A stretch of DNA of 64,000 bases from Blattabacterium cuenoti. Its GTDB lineage: Bacteria; Bacteroidota; Bacteroidia; Flavobacteriales; Blattabacteriaceae. Shown here piece by piece: positions 18,201-31,298 of the stretch (its first letter is position 1; each line of letters starts with the position of its first letter). The position numbers were made by a program, and so were the translations under genes. The stretch is taken from contig NZ_CP060245.1 of the NCBI RefSeq assembly GCF_014252455.1, forward strand, positions 24,172 to 88,171. The letters run 5' to 3'. A model generated the notes under the pieces. That model was not told where the DNA came from. It ran no database searches and saw only the letters and a program-made list of their open reading frames with translations.

Positions 18201-21200
18201 ATGCGAACATTAAAAAATATTCTTTTTTCTACAAAAATTACTTCTTTTTTATTCTTAATAATAGCATTATCCATGGCTATAGCTACATTTTTAGAACAAA
18301 AATATTCTATAGATGTTGCAAAAATTTTTATTTATGAATCTACATGGTTTGAATTAATATTATTATTTCTTATAATTAATTTAATAGGAAATATATGGAA
18401 ATATAAATTATGGAATAAAAAAAAAATTCCTTTATTTATTTTTCATATATCATTTATTTTTATTTTTATTGGAGGAATAATATCTAGATATTATAGTTTT
18501 GAAGGTTTTATGTCTATCAGAGAAGGAGAAACTAATGGAAAAATTATTTCTAGAAAAAATTATATAAAGTTAAAAATTCATAAAGGCTCTTTTACTAAAT
18601 TTTATTATGATCCATATATTTTATCTTCATTTCATAAAGGATATAATGGGAAATTTTTATTTAAAAAAAATATTTTTAAAATAAAAATTATTCAATTTAT
18701 CCCTTGTGCAAAAATTTTTATTGATAAAAAAATTCCATCAGAAAAAATTTTAAAAATTGTTTCAAATAATAAAAAAGGAAGAATAGATTATTTTATTAAA
18801 AATGGAGAAATAATTAGAATTAATGGTATTCCATTTTCTCTGAATAAAAAAATTTCTTATGGAATACAAATTTTTGAAAAAAAAAATCAATTATATGTAA
18901 AATCTACATTTTTTGTAAAAAGTATTAATATGATTAATAAAAAAATAACTTTTTTATTAAAAAATAAAATAATTCCTTTAAAAATAAAAAATTTATATCA
19001 ATTAGATATTAATCATAAAATTATACAATGGGTTGTACCTCATCAAATTGTAAAAGGAAAATTACAATATATTCAATCTTGTGATGATCCACAACAAGAA
19101 GAAAATAAAAAAGATGCTATTACGGTAATAATATCTTGTGAAAATAAAGCGAAAGTAGTTACTTTTTTAGGAGGAAAAAATAAAACTATAATGAGTGATC
19201 CTATATTGTTCAATAATCATAAAATATCTATTGGATATGGATCTATTTTTAAAAAAATTCCTTTTTTTTTACAATTAAATAAATTTAAAGTAGAATATTA
19301 TCCAGGTTCTAATTTTCCATCTTTTTTTATTAGTCATGTCACATTGATTGATAAATTAAAAAAGAAAAATTTTTTGATTTATATGAATCATATTTTAAAT
19401 TATAAAGGCTTTAAATTTTTTCAATCTGGATATGATCCAGATGGAAAAGGAACACATTTTACTGTAAATAATGATTATTTAGGTACTATTTTTTCATATA
19501 TAGGTTATTTTTTTATGAGTATTGGAATGTTTTTCACTTTATTTTGGAAAGGAAGCAGATTTTCTTTTCTTAAAAAAAAATTAAAAAATTTATCTAAAAT
19601 TTTTATAATATTTTTTTTATTATTGAATAGTAATTTTGTTTTTTCTCATATTCATGAATTTAAAAATTTTAAAAAAAGTTCTTTAAAAGAAATTACTGAT
19701 AATATTCTTATACCTAAAAAACATGGAAAAAATTTTGAACGTTTATTAGTACAAGATAATAAAGGAAGAATAAAACCGGTACATACTCTTGCATTAGAAT
19801 TACTTAGAAAAATACATAAAAAAAATTATATAGGAAACTTAAACGCTACTCAATGGTTAATTTCTATTCATCAAGATAATTTTTTTTGGACTCAAGTTCC
19901 TTTTATTAAAGTAGATAAAAAAGGAGGTAATCATTTTTTAATAAAAACTCATGCAAATAAAAATTATTATGTTTCTTTAATGGATTTATATGGATTAGAT
20001 ACAAAAACATATCAATTAAAATTTCTTTTTAAAGAAGATTATGAAAAAGCTTTTTTTAAAAATCCTATTCAAAGAACTCAATATGATAAAGCTGTTATTC
20101 AATTAAGTGAAAAAGTCGGCATAATTTATGGAATTTTTCAAGGAAAATATCTTCGAATTTTTCCTATTCCTAATGATAATAATCAGACATGGTCTAGTTG
20201 GATAAAATCAGATTCCAATCAATTGAATCCTATTGGATTATCTATGTTTAATAATTATTTAAAATCTTTATTTCATGCAAATAATGAAAAAAATTGGAAC
20301 ATAGCAGATCAAGAAATAAATAAAATACAATCATTTCAATTAAAATATGCTAAATCTATTTTACCTTCAGAAAAAAAAATATCTTTAGAAATTATTTATA
20401 ATAAATTAAATATATTTTATATTTTACCTTTTCTTTATTTAATAACTGGAATAATTATTCTTATAATTTCTTTTATAAAAATATTTTTTAAAAAAAAATA
20501 TATAGATTGGATCTATAAAGGTTTAATTTTAATTTTATTTAATTTATTTATTTTTGAATTTTTAGGTTTAATTTTAAGATGGTATATTTCTGAACATGCT
20601 CCATGGAGTAATGGATATGAATCTTCCATTTTTATTAGTTGGTGTATAATTGGAATAGGTTTTTTATTTTATTATAATCAATTTATTTCAGGAATAACAG
20701 CATTGATTGCTTCTATTTTATTAATAATAGCACATGGTGATTTAATGGATCCAGAAATTACTAATTTAGTCCCAATTTTAAAATCTCATTGGTTAATTAT
20801 TCATGTTGCTGTAATTATAGCAAGTTATGGTTTTTTTTTTATAGGATCTTTTTTAGGTTTTTTAGTTTTAATATTTTTTATTTTAATTCATTTTTGTAAA
20901 AAAATGATTTATAAAAAAAGAATTAAAATTCATATTCATCAATTAACTATAATTAATGAAATGAGTTTAATTATTGGTCTATTTTTATTAACCATAGGAA
21001 CTGTTTTAGGTTCTATATGGGCTAATAGTAGTTGGGGACGTTATTGGAGTTGGGATCCAAAAGAAACTTGGGCATTAATTAGTATAATGATTTATGCTTT
21101 TGTATTACATTTACGTTTAATTCCAAATATAAAAAGTATATTTTTTTTCAATTTTTTTAGCTTATTAGCAATAAGTTCTATTATTATGACTTATTTCGGT

Positions 21201-21353
21201 GTGAATTATTATCTTTCTGGGTTACATTCTTATGCTAAAGGAGACCCTTTTTATATACCTAATTGGATTTATTATATTTTATTAATTTTAGGATTAATTA
21301 CAATAATATCGTATTTTTTTCATAAAAAAAATATTAGATATATTGATTTATAA
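18201..21353 (+). CDS. Cytochrome c biogenesis protein CcsBA (ResB-ResC fusion)
   Basis: A 1050-residue fusion of the two system II cytochrome c synthase subunits. The N half (about 1-450) is ResB/CcsB-like, with early helices and 'ILNYKGFKFFQSGYDPDGKG' before the fourth helix. The C half (about 730-1050) is CcsA-like, with the heme-binding WWD segment 'WGRYWSWDPKETWAL' and flanking histidines in 'EHAPWSNGYESS' and 'LHSYAKGDP'. The middle is a periplasmic domain. The protein exports heme and attaches it to CxxCH motifs. Its clients include ActA and ActE from this window. It must be retained as long as complex III depends on multiheme cytochromes. Confidence 0.92.
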   Translation: MRTLKNILFSTKITSFLFLIIALSMAIATFLEQKYSIDVAKIFIYESTWFELILLFLIINLIGNIWKYKLWNKKKIPLFIFHISFIFIFIGGIISRYYSFEGFMSIREGETNGKIISRKNYIKLKIHKGSFTKFYYDPYILSSFHKGYNGKFLFKKNIFKIKIIQFIPCAKIFIDKKIPSEKILKIVSNNKKGRIDYFIKNGEIIRINGIPFSLNKKISYGIQIFEKKNQLYVKSTFFVKSINMINKKITFLLKNKIIPLKIKNLYQLDINHKIIQWVVPHQIVKGKLQYIQSCDDPQQEENKKDAITVIISCENKAKVVTFLGGKNKTIMSDPILFNNHKISIGYGSIFKKIPFFLQLNKFKVEYYPGSNFPSFFISHVTLIDKLKKKNFLIYMNHILNYKGFKFFQSGYDPDGKGTHFTVNNDYLGTIFSYIGYFFMSIGMFFTLFWKGSRFSFLKKKLKNLSKIFIIFFLLLNSNFVFSHIHEFKNFKKSSLKEITDNILIPKKHGKNFERLLVQDNKGRIKPVHTLALELLRKIHKKNYIGNLNATQWLISIHQDNFFWTQVPFIKVDKKGGNHFLIKTHANKNYYVSLMDLYGLDTKTYQLKFLFKEDYEKAFFKNPIQRTQYDKAVIQLSEKVGIIYGIFQGKYLRIFPIPNDNNQTWSSWIKSDSNQLNPIGLSMFNNYLKSLFHANNEKNWNIADQEINKIQSFQLKYAKSILPSEKKISLEIIYNKLNIFYILPFLYLITGIIILIISFIKIFFKKKYIDWIYKGLILILFNLFIFEFLGLILRWYISEHAPWSNGYESSIFISWCIIGIGFLFYYNQFISGITALIASILLIIAHGDLMDPEITNLVPILKSHWLIIHVAVIIASYGFFFIGSFLGFLVLIFFILIHFCKKMIYKKRIKIHIHQLTIINEMSLIIGLFLLTIGTVLGSIWANSSWGRYWSWDPKETWALISIMIYAFVLHLRLIPNIKSIFFFNFFSLLAISSIIMTYFGVNYYLSGLHSYAKGDPFYIPNWIYYILLILGLITIISYFFHKKNIRYIDL

Positions 21354-21403
21354 TATTATTTTTTTATGAAAAAAAATAAAAAATCAGTAAAAAAAAAATA
21401 CAT

Positions 21404-22162
21404 TTGAAAAAAAAAAGAAGTACTATATTCAGAGATGCATTTGGTCATTTACATTTTATAAAACGTTTTTTAATTTTTACATTCGGGTGTATTTCTTATC
21501 ATCGTTATAATGGATTTAATAAATTACAATTAAAAGGAACTGAATATATTAAAGATCTTCCTGATAAAAGAGTTCTTTTTGTTTCTAACCATCAAACTTA
21601 TTTTGCAGATGTTTTTGCTATGTTTCACGTTTTTGGTAGTGTAAAAAATGGATTTATAAATACCATAAATAATCCTATTTATCTTTTAAATCCCAAAGTC
21701 AATTTATATTATGTCGCAGCTAAAGAAACTATGAATGAAGGTTTTCTTACAAAATTATTTACTTATTCAGGTGCTATTATTGTAAGAAGAACATGGAGAG
21801 AAGGAAATAAAAAAGTAAATCGTTCAGTAGATATCTCGGAAATTACTCGTATGGGAACGGCATTAAATGATGGATGGTTAATTACCTTTCCCCAAGGGAC
21901 TACTAAAGCCTTTGCTCCTGGACGTAGAGGAATTGTTCATGTCATTAGAAAATTTAATCCTATTGTAGTTCCTATAGTTATAGATGGATTTCAAAAAGCT
22001 TATGATAAAAAAGGAATTAAAATTAAAAAAAAAGGAGTTTTACAAAAAATGAGTTTTAAAGCCCCTATTCAATTAGATTTAAAAAATGATACTACGGATA
22101 TGATTATGGAAAAAATTATGGATTCTATAGAACAATCTCCTAAATATAGAATAAAAAAATAA
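21404..22162 (+). CDS. plsC: 1-acyl-sn-glycerol-3-phosphate acyltransferase family protein
   Basis: A 252-residue PlsC-family acyltransferase, acylating lysophosphatidic acid in phospholipid synthesis. The catalytic block is 'SNHQTYFAD' (His63, Asp69; one residue longer than the canonical HX4D but typical of the Bacteroidota branch as I remember it) and the substrate motif 'ITFPQGTTKAFAPGR'. 'RTWREGNKKVNRSVD' is also characteristic. The start is TTG at 21404; no in-frame ATG is near, and the N terminus 'KKKRSTIFRDAFGHLHF' looks complete. It is followed after 7 bp by alaS. Confidence 0.83.
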   Translation: MKKKRSTIFRDAFGHLHFIKRFLIFTFGCISYHRYNGFNKLQLKGTEYIKDLPDKRVLFVSNHQTYFADVFAMFHVFGSVKNGFINTINNPIYLLNPKVNLYYVAAKETMNEGFLTKLFTYSGAIIVRRTWREGNKKVNRSVDISEITRMGTALNDGWLITFPQGTTKAFAPGRRGIVHVIRKFNPIVVPIVIDGFQKAYDKKGIKIKKKGVLQKMSFKAPIQLDLKNDTTDMIMEKIMDSIEQSPKYRIKK

Positions 22163-22169
22163 TTATGAT

Positions 22170-24833
<2,664 letters not shown>

Positions 24834-24877
24834 TAGATTCTTAAATTGTTTAAATTTGATAAATAAAAAAATAGTAT

Positions 24878-27601
24878 ATGAGTGATAGATATTCTTTTCT
24901 GAACGCTATTCATGTTAAGGATATAGAATCTATATATAAAAAATTTAGAAAAAATCCTAATTCAGTAGAACCTAGTTGGTGTGCTTTTTTTTATGGATTT
25001 GATTTTAATGAAAAAATAGATAAAGAATCTTTTATTAAAGATAATCAAATTATTAATAAAGAATTTTTAGTTTATAATTTAATTCAATATTTTAGAAAAA
25101 GAGGGCATCTGTTGATTACTAATCCTATACAAAAAAAAATAAATAATTATTCTTCTTTAGATTTAAAAAAATTTTACTTATCAGATAAAGACCTTTATTT
25201 AAAATTTGAAGTAGGAAAATTAATAGGAATTGGAAAAACATCATTAAAAAATATCATTCATCATTTAAAAAATATTTATTGTAATTCTATTGGGATTGAA
25301 TATATGTATATTTTAGATTCTAAAAAAATAGAATGGATTGAAAAATGGTTTCAAACAGAAATATTAAAATTTTCTATAGAAAAGAAAAAATTTTTTTTAA
25401 AAAAATTGAATGAAGCCGTTGCATTTGAAAATTTTATTCATACTAAATTTATAGGTAAAAAAAGATTTTCTGTAGAAGGGAATGAATCTATATTACCAGC
25501 ATTAGAAGAAATTATAGAATATCCTTATAATAAATATGGAACAGAAGATTTTATTATAGGAATGTCTCACAGAGGACGTTTAAATCTTCTTTCCAATTTT
25601 TTTAAAAAAAAAATTTCTCATATTTTTAGTGAATTTCAAGAAAAAGAATATCAAGAAAAAATATTTTCAGGGGATGTTAAATATCATTTAGGTTTTACAA
25701 AAATTAAAAAAATTATAAATGGAAAATCTATAAAAATAAGTTTAGTCCCAAATCCATCACATTTAGAATCTGTAGATGCTATTGTAGAAGGAATAACCCG
25801 TTCTAAAATAGATAGACATTATAATAATAATAGTAATTCTAAAAAAATTATTCCTATTTTAATTCATGGAGATGCTGCTTTATCTTGTCAAGGAATTGTA
25901 TATGAAGTTTTACAATTATCTAAATTAAAAGGATATCAAACAGGAGGAACAATTCATATTGTAATTAATAATCAAATAGGTTTTACTACAAATCCTACGG
26001 AAGCTCGTTCTAGTCTTTATTGTACTGATATAGCAAAAATCATATTTTCTCCTGTATTACATATTAATGCAGATGATATAGAATCTATTATACGAGCCAT
26101 TCATTTTGCTATAGATTTTAGAATGTATTATCATGAAGATATTTTTATAGATCTGATAGGATATAGAAAATATGGACATAATGAAGGCGATGAACCACGT
26201 TTTACTCAACCTGAGTTATATAAAATAATTTCTAAACATCCTAATTCATATAATTTATATAAAGAAAAATTAAAAAATGAAGGAATTATTAATTCAGCAT
26301 ATATCAAAAAAATGGAAAAAAAATATGAAAAAATTCTTCATTTAGAATATGAAAAATCAAAAAATATGAAATGGAACGTTTTTCATTCTTTTTTAGAAGA
26401 AGAATGGAAAAATATTCCTATTGTATATGATAATCATGAAATTTTTAAAAAAGTAAATACTAAATTTTCCTTAAAAAAAATTTTAAAAATTTCTAATAAT
26501 ATTTTTTCTCTTCCTAAGAATAAAAAATTTTTTAAAAAAACAAAATTACTTTTTCAACAAAGATTAGAGAAAATAAATAATCAACAATTAGTAGATTGGA
26601 GTATAGCAGAATTATTAGCATATGGAACTCTTTTATATGAAGGTATTAATATTCGTTTATCAGGAGAAGATGTTGCAAGGGGTACTTTTTCTCAACGTCA
26701 TGCAATTATAAAAACTGAAGAAGAAGAAGATATTATTTTATTAAATAATATTCATAAAAAACAAGGAAAAATACAAATTTATAATTCTCCACTTTCAGAA
26801 TATGGTGTATTGGGATTTGATTATGGATATGCTATGTATTCTCTAAATACTTTAACTATATGGGAAGCTCAATTTGGTGATTTTAGTAATGGATGTCAAA
26901 TTATTATAGATCAATATATTGCATCTGGTGAAAATAAATGGAAAATTAGAAATGGAATTGTATTATTTCTTCCTCATGGATATGAAGGGCAAGGACCAGA
27001 ACATTCTTCTGCACGAATAGAACGTTATCTCCAATTATGTGCAAATAATAATTTGTTTATAGTAAATTGTACAACTCCAGCTAATTTTTTTCATTTATTA
27101 AGACGACAAATAAAATTTCATTTTAGAAAACCACTTATAGTTTTTACACCTAAAAGTTTACTTCGTCATCCTAAATGTATATCTTCTTTAGAAGAATTAT
27201 CTAAAGGAGAATTTAAAGAAATTTTAGATGATCCATTAATTAATAATATTGAAAAAATAACAAAATTAATTTTTTGTTCTGGAAAAATATATTATGATTT
27301 ATTAAATCAAAAAAAATTAATGAAAGATACAAAAACAGCTTTAATTCGTTTAGAACAAATATATCCTTTAAAAGATAAAAATATTTTAAATATTTTAAAA
27401 AAATATAAAAACACAAAAAAAGTTTTTTGGGTTCAAGAAGAACCAGAAAATATGGGAATATGGAGTTTTATTTTAAGAAAAATAGGAAATAAAATCCCCT
27501 TTCATTTAATTTCTCAAAATGAAAATTCTAGTCCATCTACAGGATCTTATACAGAATTTTTAAAAATTAAAAATAAAATTTTAGAAACAGCTTTTTTATA
27601 A
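24878..27601 (+). CDS. sucA: 2-oxoglutarate dehydrogenase E1 component
   Basis: A 907-residue thiamine diphosphate enzyme of the TCA cycle. The N-terminal 'SVEPSWCAFFYGF' segment and 'GMSHRGRLNLLSNFFKK' are diagnostic. TPP and metal contacts are in 'IHGDAALSCQGIVYE' and 'INNQIGFTTNP'. 'GEDVARGTFSQRHA' and 'GYEGQGPEHSSARIERYLQL' mark the transketolase-like half. It decarboxylates 2-oxoglutarate and passes succinyl to the lipoyl group of SucB, encoded 22 bp downstream. All catalytic blocks are intact. Confidence 0.96.
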   Translation: MSDRYSFLNAIHVKDIESIYKKFRKNPNSVEPSWCAFFYGFDFNEKIDKESFIKDNQIINKEFLVYNLIQYFRKRGHLLITNPIQKKINNYSSLDLKKFYLSDKDLYLKFEVGKLIGIGKTSLKNIIHHLKNIYCNSIGIEYMYILDSKKIEWIEKWFQTEILKFSIEKKKFFLKKLNEAVAFENFIHTKFIGKKRFSVEGNESILPALEEIIEYPYNKYGTEDFIIGMSHRGRLNLLSNFFKKKISHIFSEFQEKEYQEKIFSGDVKYHLGFTKIKKIINGKSIKISLVPNPSHLESVDAIVEGITRSKIDRHYNNNSNSKKIIPILIHGDAALSCQGIVYEVLQLSKLKGYQTGGTIHIVINNQIGFTTNPTEARSSLYCTDIAKIIFSPVLHINADDIESIIRAIHFAIDFRMYYHEDIFIDLIGYRKYGHNEGDEPRFTQPELYKIISKHPNSYNLYKEKLKNEGIINSAYIKKMEKKYEKILHLEYEKSKNMKWNVFHSFLEEEWKNIPIVYDNHEIFKKVNTKFSLKKILKISNNIFSLPKNKKFFKKTKLLFQQRLEKINNQQLVDWSIAELLAYGTLLYEGINIRLSGEDVARGTFSQRHAIIKTEEEEDIILLNNIHKKQGKIQIYNSPLSEYGVLGFDYGYAMYSLNTLTIWEAQFGDFSNGCQIIIDQYIASGENKWKIRNGIVLFLPHGYEGQGPEHSSARIERYLQLCANNNLFIVNCTTPANFFHLLRRQIKFHFRKPLIVFTPKSLLRHPKCISSLEELSKGEFKEILDDPLINNIEKITKLIFCSGKIYYDLLNQKKLMKDTKTALIRLEQIYPLKDKNILNILKKYKNTKKVFWVQEEPENMGIWSFILRKIGNKIPFHLISQNENSSPSTGSYTEFLKIKNKILETAFL

Positions 27602-27622
27602 AAAAAATATTTTAAATTTCAT

Positions 27623-28855
27623 ATGATAATAAAAGTTAAAGTTCCTTCTCCAGGGGAATCAATTACAGAAATCGAAGTTTCCTCATGGCTTGTAAAAAAT
27701 GGAGATTATGTTTATAAAAATCAAATTATAGCTGAAATAGATTCAGATAAAGCAACTTTAGACATTACTGCAGAAGAAAATGGAGTGATTACCTTAATAG
27801 TAAAAAAAGGGGAAAAAATAAAAGTTGGAGAGATTATTTGTTTTATAGATACTTCGATTCAAAAACATGATAATAAAAAAACAAAAAAATTAAATTCGCA
27901 TGAAAAAAAAATAAAAAAAAATAAGAATATTCCTGTATTAATTGAAAAAAAAATTCCTTCCCCAGCAGCAAAAAAAATTTTAAAAGAAAAAAATATTTCT
28001 ATTGATTCTATTAAAGGAACTGGAAAAGATGGACGAATTACCAAAAAAGATTGTTTTTTATTTCAAAAAGATAATTTAGAATACTCTCCATCCTCTCCTA
28101 TTATGGGAAGACCTACACCCATGTCTAGATCAATGATAAAAACACCTCTATCATCTATAAGAAAAAAAATTTCTGAAAGATTAGTAAATGTAAAAAATCA
28201 AACGGCGATGCTAACGACTTTTAATGAAGTGGATATGCATGAAATATTTATAATAAGAAAAAAATATAAAGAAATTTTTAAAAAAAAACATGGAGTAAAT
28301 TTAGGGTTTATGTCTTTTTTTACTCTTTCTTGTATTAGAGGTTTATATTTATATCCAGATATAAATGCTATGATTGTAGGAGAAGATAAAATTAATTTTG
28401 AATATTTTGATATTAGTATAGCAATATCAGGCCCTAAAGGATTAATGGTGCCTATAATTAGAAACGCTGAACATTTATCTTTTCGGGGAATAGAACAAGA
28501 AATTAAAAAATTATCTATACGTGTTCGTAATGGAAAAATATCGATAGATGAAATGACAGGAGGAACTTTTACTATTACAAATGGAGGTGTATTTGGATCT
28601 ATGCTTTCTACTCCAATAATTAATCCACCTCAAAGTGCTATTTTAGGAATGCATAAAATTATAGAAAGACCTGTTGTCATTAATGAATCTGTACATATAC
28701 GTCCTATTATGTATTTAGCACTTTCTTATGATCATAGAATTATTGATGGAAAAGAATCTGTTGGATTTTTAATATCTGTTAAAGAAGCTCTAGAAAATCC
28801 TATAAAATTTTTAATGAATGGAAGTGAAAATATTTCTAAAAAATTAGAATTATGA
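27623..28855 (+). CDS. sucB: Dihydrolipoyllysine-residue succinyltransferase (E2)
   Basis: A 410-residue E2 with a lipoyl domain (residues 1-75, lipoyl lysine in '[11 protein letters not shown]'), an E1/E3-binding domain (about 108-145, '[15 protein letters not shown]', '[12 protein letters not shown]') and a catalytic acetyltransferase-like domain with the HxxxDG motif '[10 protein letters not shown]'. It forms the core of the 2-oxoglutarate dehydrogenase complex. E3 is not in this window. It forms an operon with sucA. Confidence 0.95.
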   Translation: MIIKVKVPSPGESITEIEVSSWLVKNGDYVYKNQIIAEIDSDKATLDITAEENGVITLIVKKGEKIKVGEIICFIDTSIQKHDNKKTKKLNSHEKKIKKNKNIPVLIEKKIPSPAAKKILKEKNISIDSIKGTGKDGRITKKDCFLFQKDNLEYSPSSPIMGRPTPMSRSMIKTPLSSIRKKISERLVNVKNQTAMLTTFNEVDMHEIFIIRKKYKEIFKKKHGVNLGFMSFFTLSCIRGLYLYPDINAMIVGEDKINFEYFDISIAISGPKGLMVPIIRNAEHLSFRGIEQEIKKLSIRVRNGKISIDEMTGGTFTITNGGVFGSMLSTPIINPPQSAILGMHKIIERPVVINESVHIRPIMYLALSYDHRIIDGKESVGFLISVKEALENPIKFLMNGSENISKKLEL

Positions 28856-28873
28856 ATTTAAAAATAAAAAAAT

Positions 28874-30069
28874 ATGAAATCAATTTTTTCAATTTTTTTT
28901 TCTTTTTTCTTTTTTCTTTTTTATGCAAATACAATATTTGCATATAATTATCAAAAAAGAACAATAAATTTTTTTTTAAAAAAAGAAACAATATCAAAAA
29001 ATTATAATTTTTTAAAAAAAAAATTATATAAAAAAAATTTAGGATTTCAATATATAATAAAGCCAATATCAAATCCTACTACAATTAATTTAATTTTTAT
29101 GTTACCATTATTAATAAATAATGAAAAAAAATCAAAATATCAACAAAAAATAGAAAAAAACGCTTTATCTTTTTATCTTGGAGCTAAATATGCTAGTGAT
29201 TTATTATCTAAAAAAAAAAAATAAATATTTTAGTTTTTGATACAAAAAATAAAATAAATAGAATAAAAAAATTTATACATACATATAATTTTAATAATAT
29301 ACATGCGATTATAGGTCCTTTTTTTCGTTCTTCTTTAGAAGTAGTAGCTAAACAAAAACCTAAGATTCCTATTATTTCTCCATTTGTAAATTCTGAAATA
29401 TTAAATAATTATCCTAATGTTATTCAATCTGAAGTAAAAGATTTTTTTCTTATACAACCTATTTTAGAAAAAATAAAATTTTTTTCTAAAAAAGAAAAAA
29501 TTAATACATTATATTTAATAGGTACGAAAAAATCGAAAAAAATAGTATTTAATATAAAAAAACAATTATTACAATGGAATGAAAATTTCCAAATTTTTTT
29601 TTTAAATAAAAATTTTCAATTATCTTCATTAAAAAATACTCCATTTTTTTATGTTTTTTTAGGAGGAGATTATTTTTTGGGTAAAAATTTTATAAATTTT
29701 ATAAAATTTTTTTCTACAAAAAAAATAAAAACTTTTGGAATAGGTTATAATGAAATTTATTATCAAAATATACCTTTATTAAAAAAATATAAATTTATTT
29801 TTACAACAAAATATCATTTTAATCAAAAAAAATCAAAAATATTTTCTCTTTTTAAAAAAAAATTTGGAAAAAATTTAAATAAATATCAATTATTAGGATT
29901 TGATTTAACTTATGATATTTTAGAAAGACTTTTTAATAATATTGATTTATTTAAAAATATAGAAAAAAGGAATTTTATCGGTTTATTAAGTAAATATCAT
30001 TATAAAAAAATTTATAATGAAGGGGGGTATTTAAATACAGGAATATGGATTATTCGTTTTAATTTTTAA
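28874..30069 (+). pseudogene. Frameshifted exported protein with a periplasmic-binding-protein-like domain
   Basis: An ATG at 28874 opens a frame with a signal peptide (MKSIFSIFFSFFFFLFYANT) that stops at 29222-29224, directly after a run of 12 A (29210-29221). From the same run another frame is open for about 280 codons to the stop at 30067-30069. One extra A would join them into a 398-residue protein. After an N-terminal region that may be an eroded LysM segment, the body ('INLIFMLPLL', 'HAIIGPFFRSSLEVVAKQ', 'IPIISPFVNS', 'FGIGYNEIYY') looks like the type 1 periplasmic binding fold (Peripla_BP_6) that follows LysM repeats in a Bacteroidota family. Length and conservation after the shift suggest recent damage or slippage rescue. 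Overlaps the next gene's stop by 4 bp. Confidence 0.72.
29210..29221 (+). other. 12-A run carrying a one-base frameshift
   Basis: The reading frame before this run is open from 28874, and the frame after it is open to 30069, but they differ by one base. The total 28874-30069 is one base short of a multiple of three. Slippage adding one A would restore a single protein. Confidence 0.75.
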
Positions 30070-30620
30070 TATTTATTTCTAAAATAAGGATTAGGTCTAT
30101 TTTTATAACCAATATTTTTCATTTTATTTTTTATTATTTTAATTTGATCATGTAATAATCCATGAATATCTTTTTTTTTAGCTTCCAATAATAAAAATTC
30201 TGCTTTTTTTTTATGACCTTTTGATAAAGAAGCTATTGCTAAATTTAATTGAGCAATAGCTATATTTTGTTTAAATTTTAACCCTAAATATAAAGCTTTT
30301 TGCATATAATTCTCAGATTTAATAATATTACTTTCTGAATATACAATTCCATATAAAAAATAATAATAAGCTATTTGATTTTTAGTTAATTGTAATTTTG
30401 GATTTTTTATTGATTTTAAACATTTTTTTAATCCTTTTATATTTTTTTTTTTTATTTTAAAAAATGCTAATAATAAAAATTCATTTCTAAAAATAAAAAA
30501 AATAGGAAATAAGCTTATTAAAAATAAAATTATTCCACATAAATTTTTTTTATAAAAAAATGCATAAATAGATCCTATTAATATCAATATGAATAAAATT
30601 ATTTTCGTAGATTTTTTCAT
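30066..30620 (-). CDS. Membrane-anchored TPR-like protein
   Basis: A 184-residue protein with two N-terminal transmembrane helices (about 7-22 and 27-45) followed by a soluble helical region with tetratricopeptide-like repeats ('YYYFLYGIVYSESNIIKSEN', 'IAIAQLNLAIASLSKGHKKK'). It resembles the small TPR-containing membrane proteins found in Bacteroidota. No enzyme motif is visible; a scaffold role is possible but not shown. It lies 6 bp downstream of the esterase gene on the same strand and converges with the frameshifted gene, overlapping it by 4 bp. Confidence 0.7.
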   Translation of the reverse strand: MKKSTKIILFILILIGSIYAFFYKKNLCGIILFLISLFPIFFIFRNEFLLLAFFKIKKKNIKGLKKCLKSIKNPKLQLTKNQIAYYYFLYGIVYSESNIIKSENYMQKALYLGLKFKQNIAIAQLNLAIASLSKGHKKKAEFLLLEAKKKDIHGLLHDQIKIIKNKMKNIGYKNRPNPYFRNKY

Positions 30621-30626
30621 TTTTTT

Positions 30627-31298
30627 TTAAAAAGTTTTTATATTTTTTTTTATCCAATTGATAAGATCTTGATAATTATAATTATTCAAATTATGACCTG
30701 ATTCATATTCTTTATAAAAAAAATGAATATTTTTATAATTTTTCAAAAAATTAAAGCTTTTTTTAGCTAATTGTATAGGAATAATTGTATCATATTTACC
30801 ATGAGAAATAAAAATTTTTAATTTTGTATCAACAATATTTTTCATTTCTTTTGTTGTAATTAAATTTTTTTCTAAATATCCACTTAAAACTATTATATTT
30901 TTTATTTTATCAGGTTTTTTAAATGCAATAGCATAGCTAAGAATAGCTCCTTGACTAAATCCACAAACCCATACTTGATTTTTATTTAATTTATATTTTT
31001 TAATAGCTTCATCTATAAAAAAAGATATTTTTTGAATAGTATTTTTCGCTTGTGCAATATTTATAAATTGTTTTTTATTATCAAAATCAATATCATACCA
31101 AGAATATTTATTCATACCAATTGAATAAAAACCTTGAATACTAATTAAAAAAAAATCTTCTGGAAGATCTTTTTTTAAAGAAAACAAATCATTTTCATTA
31201 CTTCCATATCCATGTATCATTAAAAAAAGTGGAGGATTTTTTTTATTTTTAGATTTTTTTATTTTATGTTTAATAGTAAGTTGATTATTTAAAAGCAT
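30627..31298 (-). CDS. Alpha/beta-hydrolase, carboxylesterase/phospholipase family
   Basis: A 223-residue serine hydrolase. 'LFLMIHGYGSNENDLFSL' is the oxyanion-hole HGxG block, 'VWVCGFSQGAILSYAIAFKK' carries the GxSxG nucleophile elbow, 'ISHGKYDTIIPIQLAKKSF' the acid, and 'ESGHNL' the catalytic His. This layout is that of the YpfH-like esterase family (acyl-protein thioesterase relatives). The substrate is unknown. No signal peptide, so it acts in the cytoplasm. Confidence 0.82.
   Translation of the reverse strand: MLLNNQLTIKHKIKKSKNKKNPPLFLMIHGYGSNENDLFSLKKDLPEDFFLISIQGFYSIGMNKYSWYDIDFDNKKQFINIAQAKNTIQKISFFIDEAIKKYKLNKNQVWVCGFSQGAILSYAIAFKKPDKIKNIIVLSGYLEKNLITTKEMKNIVDTKLKIFISHGKYDTIIPIQLAKKSFNFLKNYKNIHFFYKEYESGHNLNNYNYQDLINWIKKNIKTF

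Noticed and set aside
28836..29072. Minus-strand ORF opposite the frameshifted gene
   Set aside because: It is low-complexity Phe/Leu/Lys sequence opposite a signal peptide and conserved domain, with no recognisable motif.
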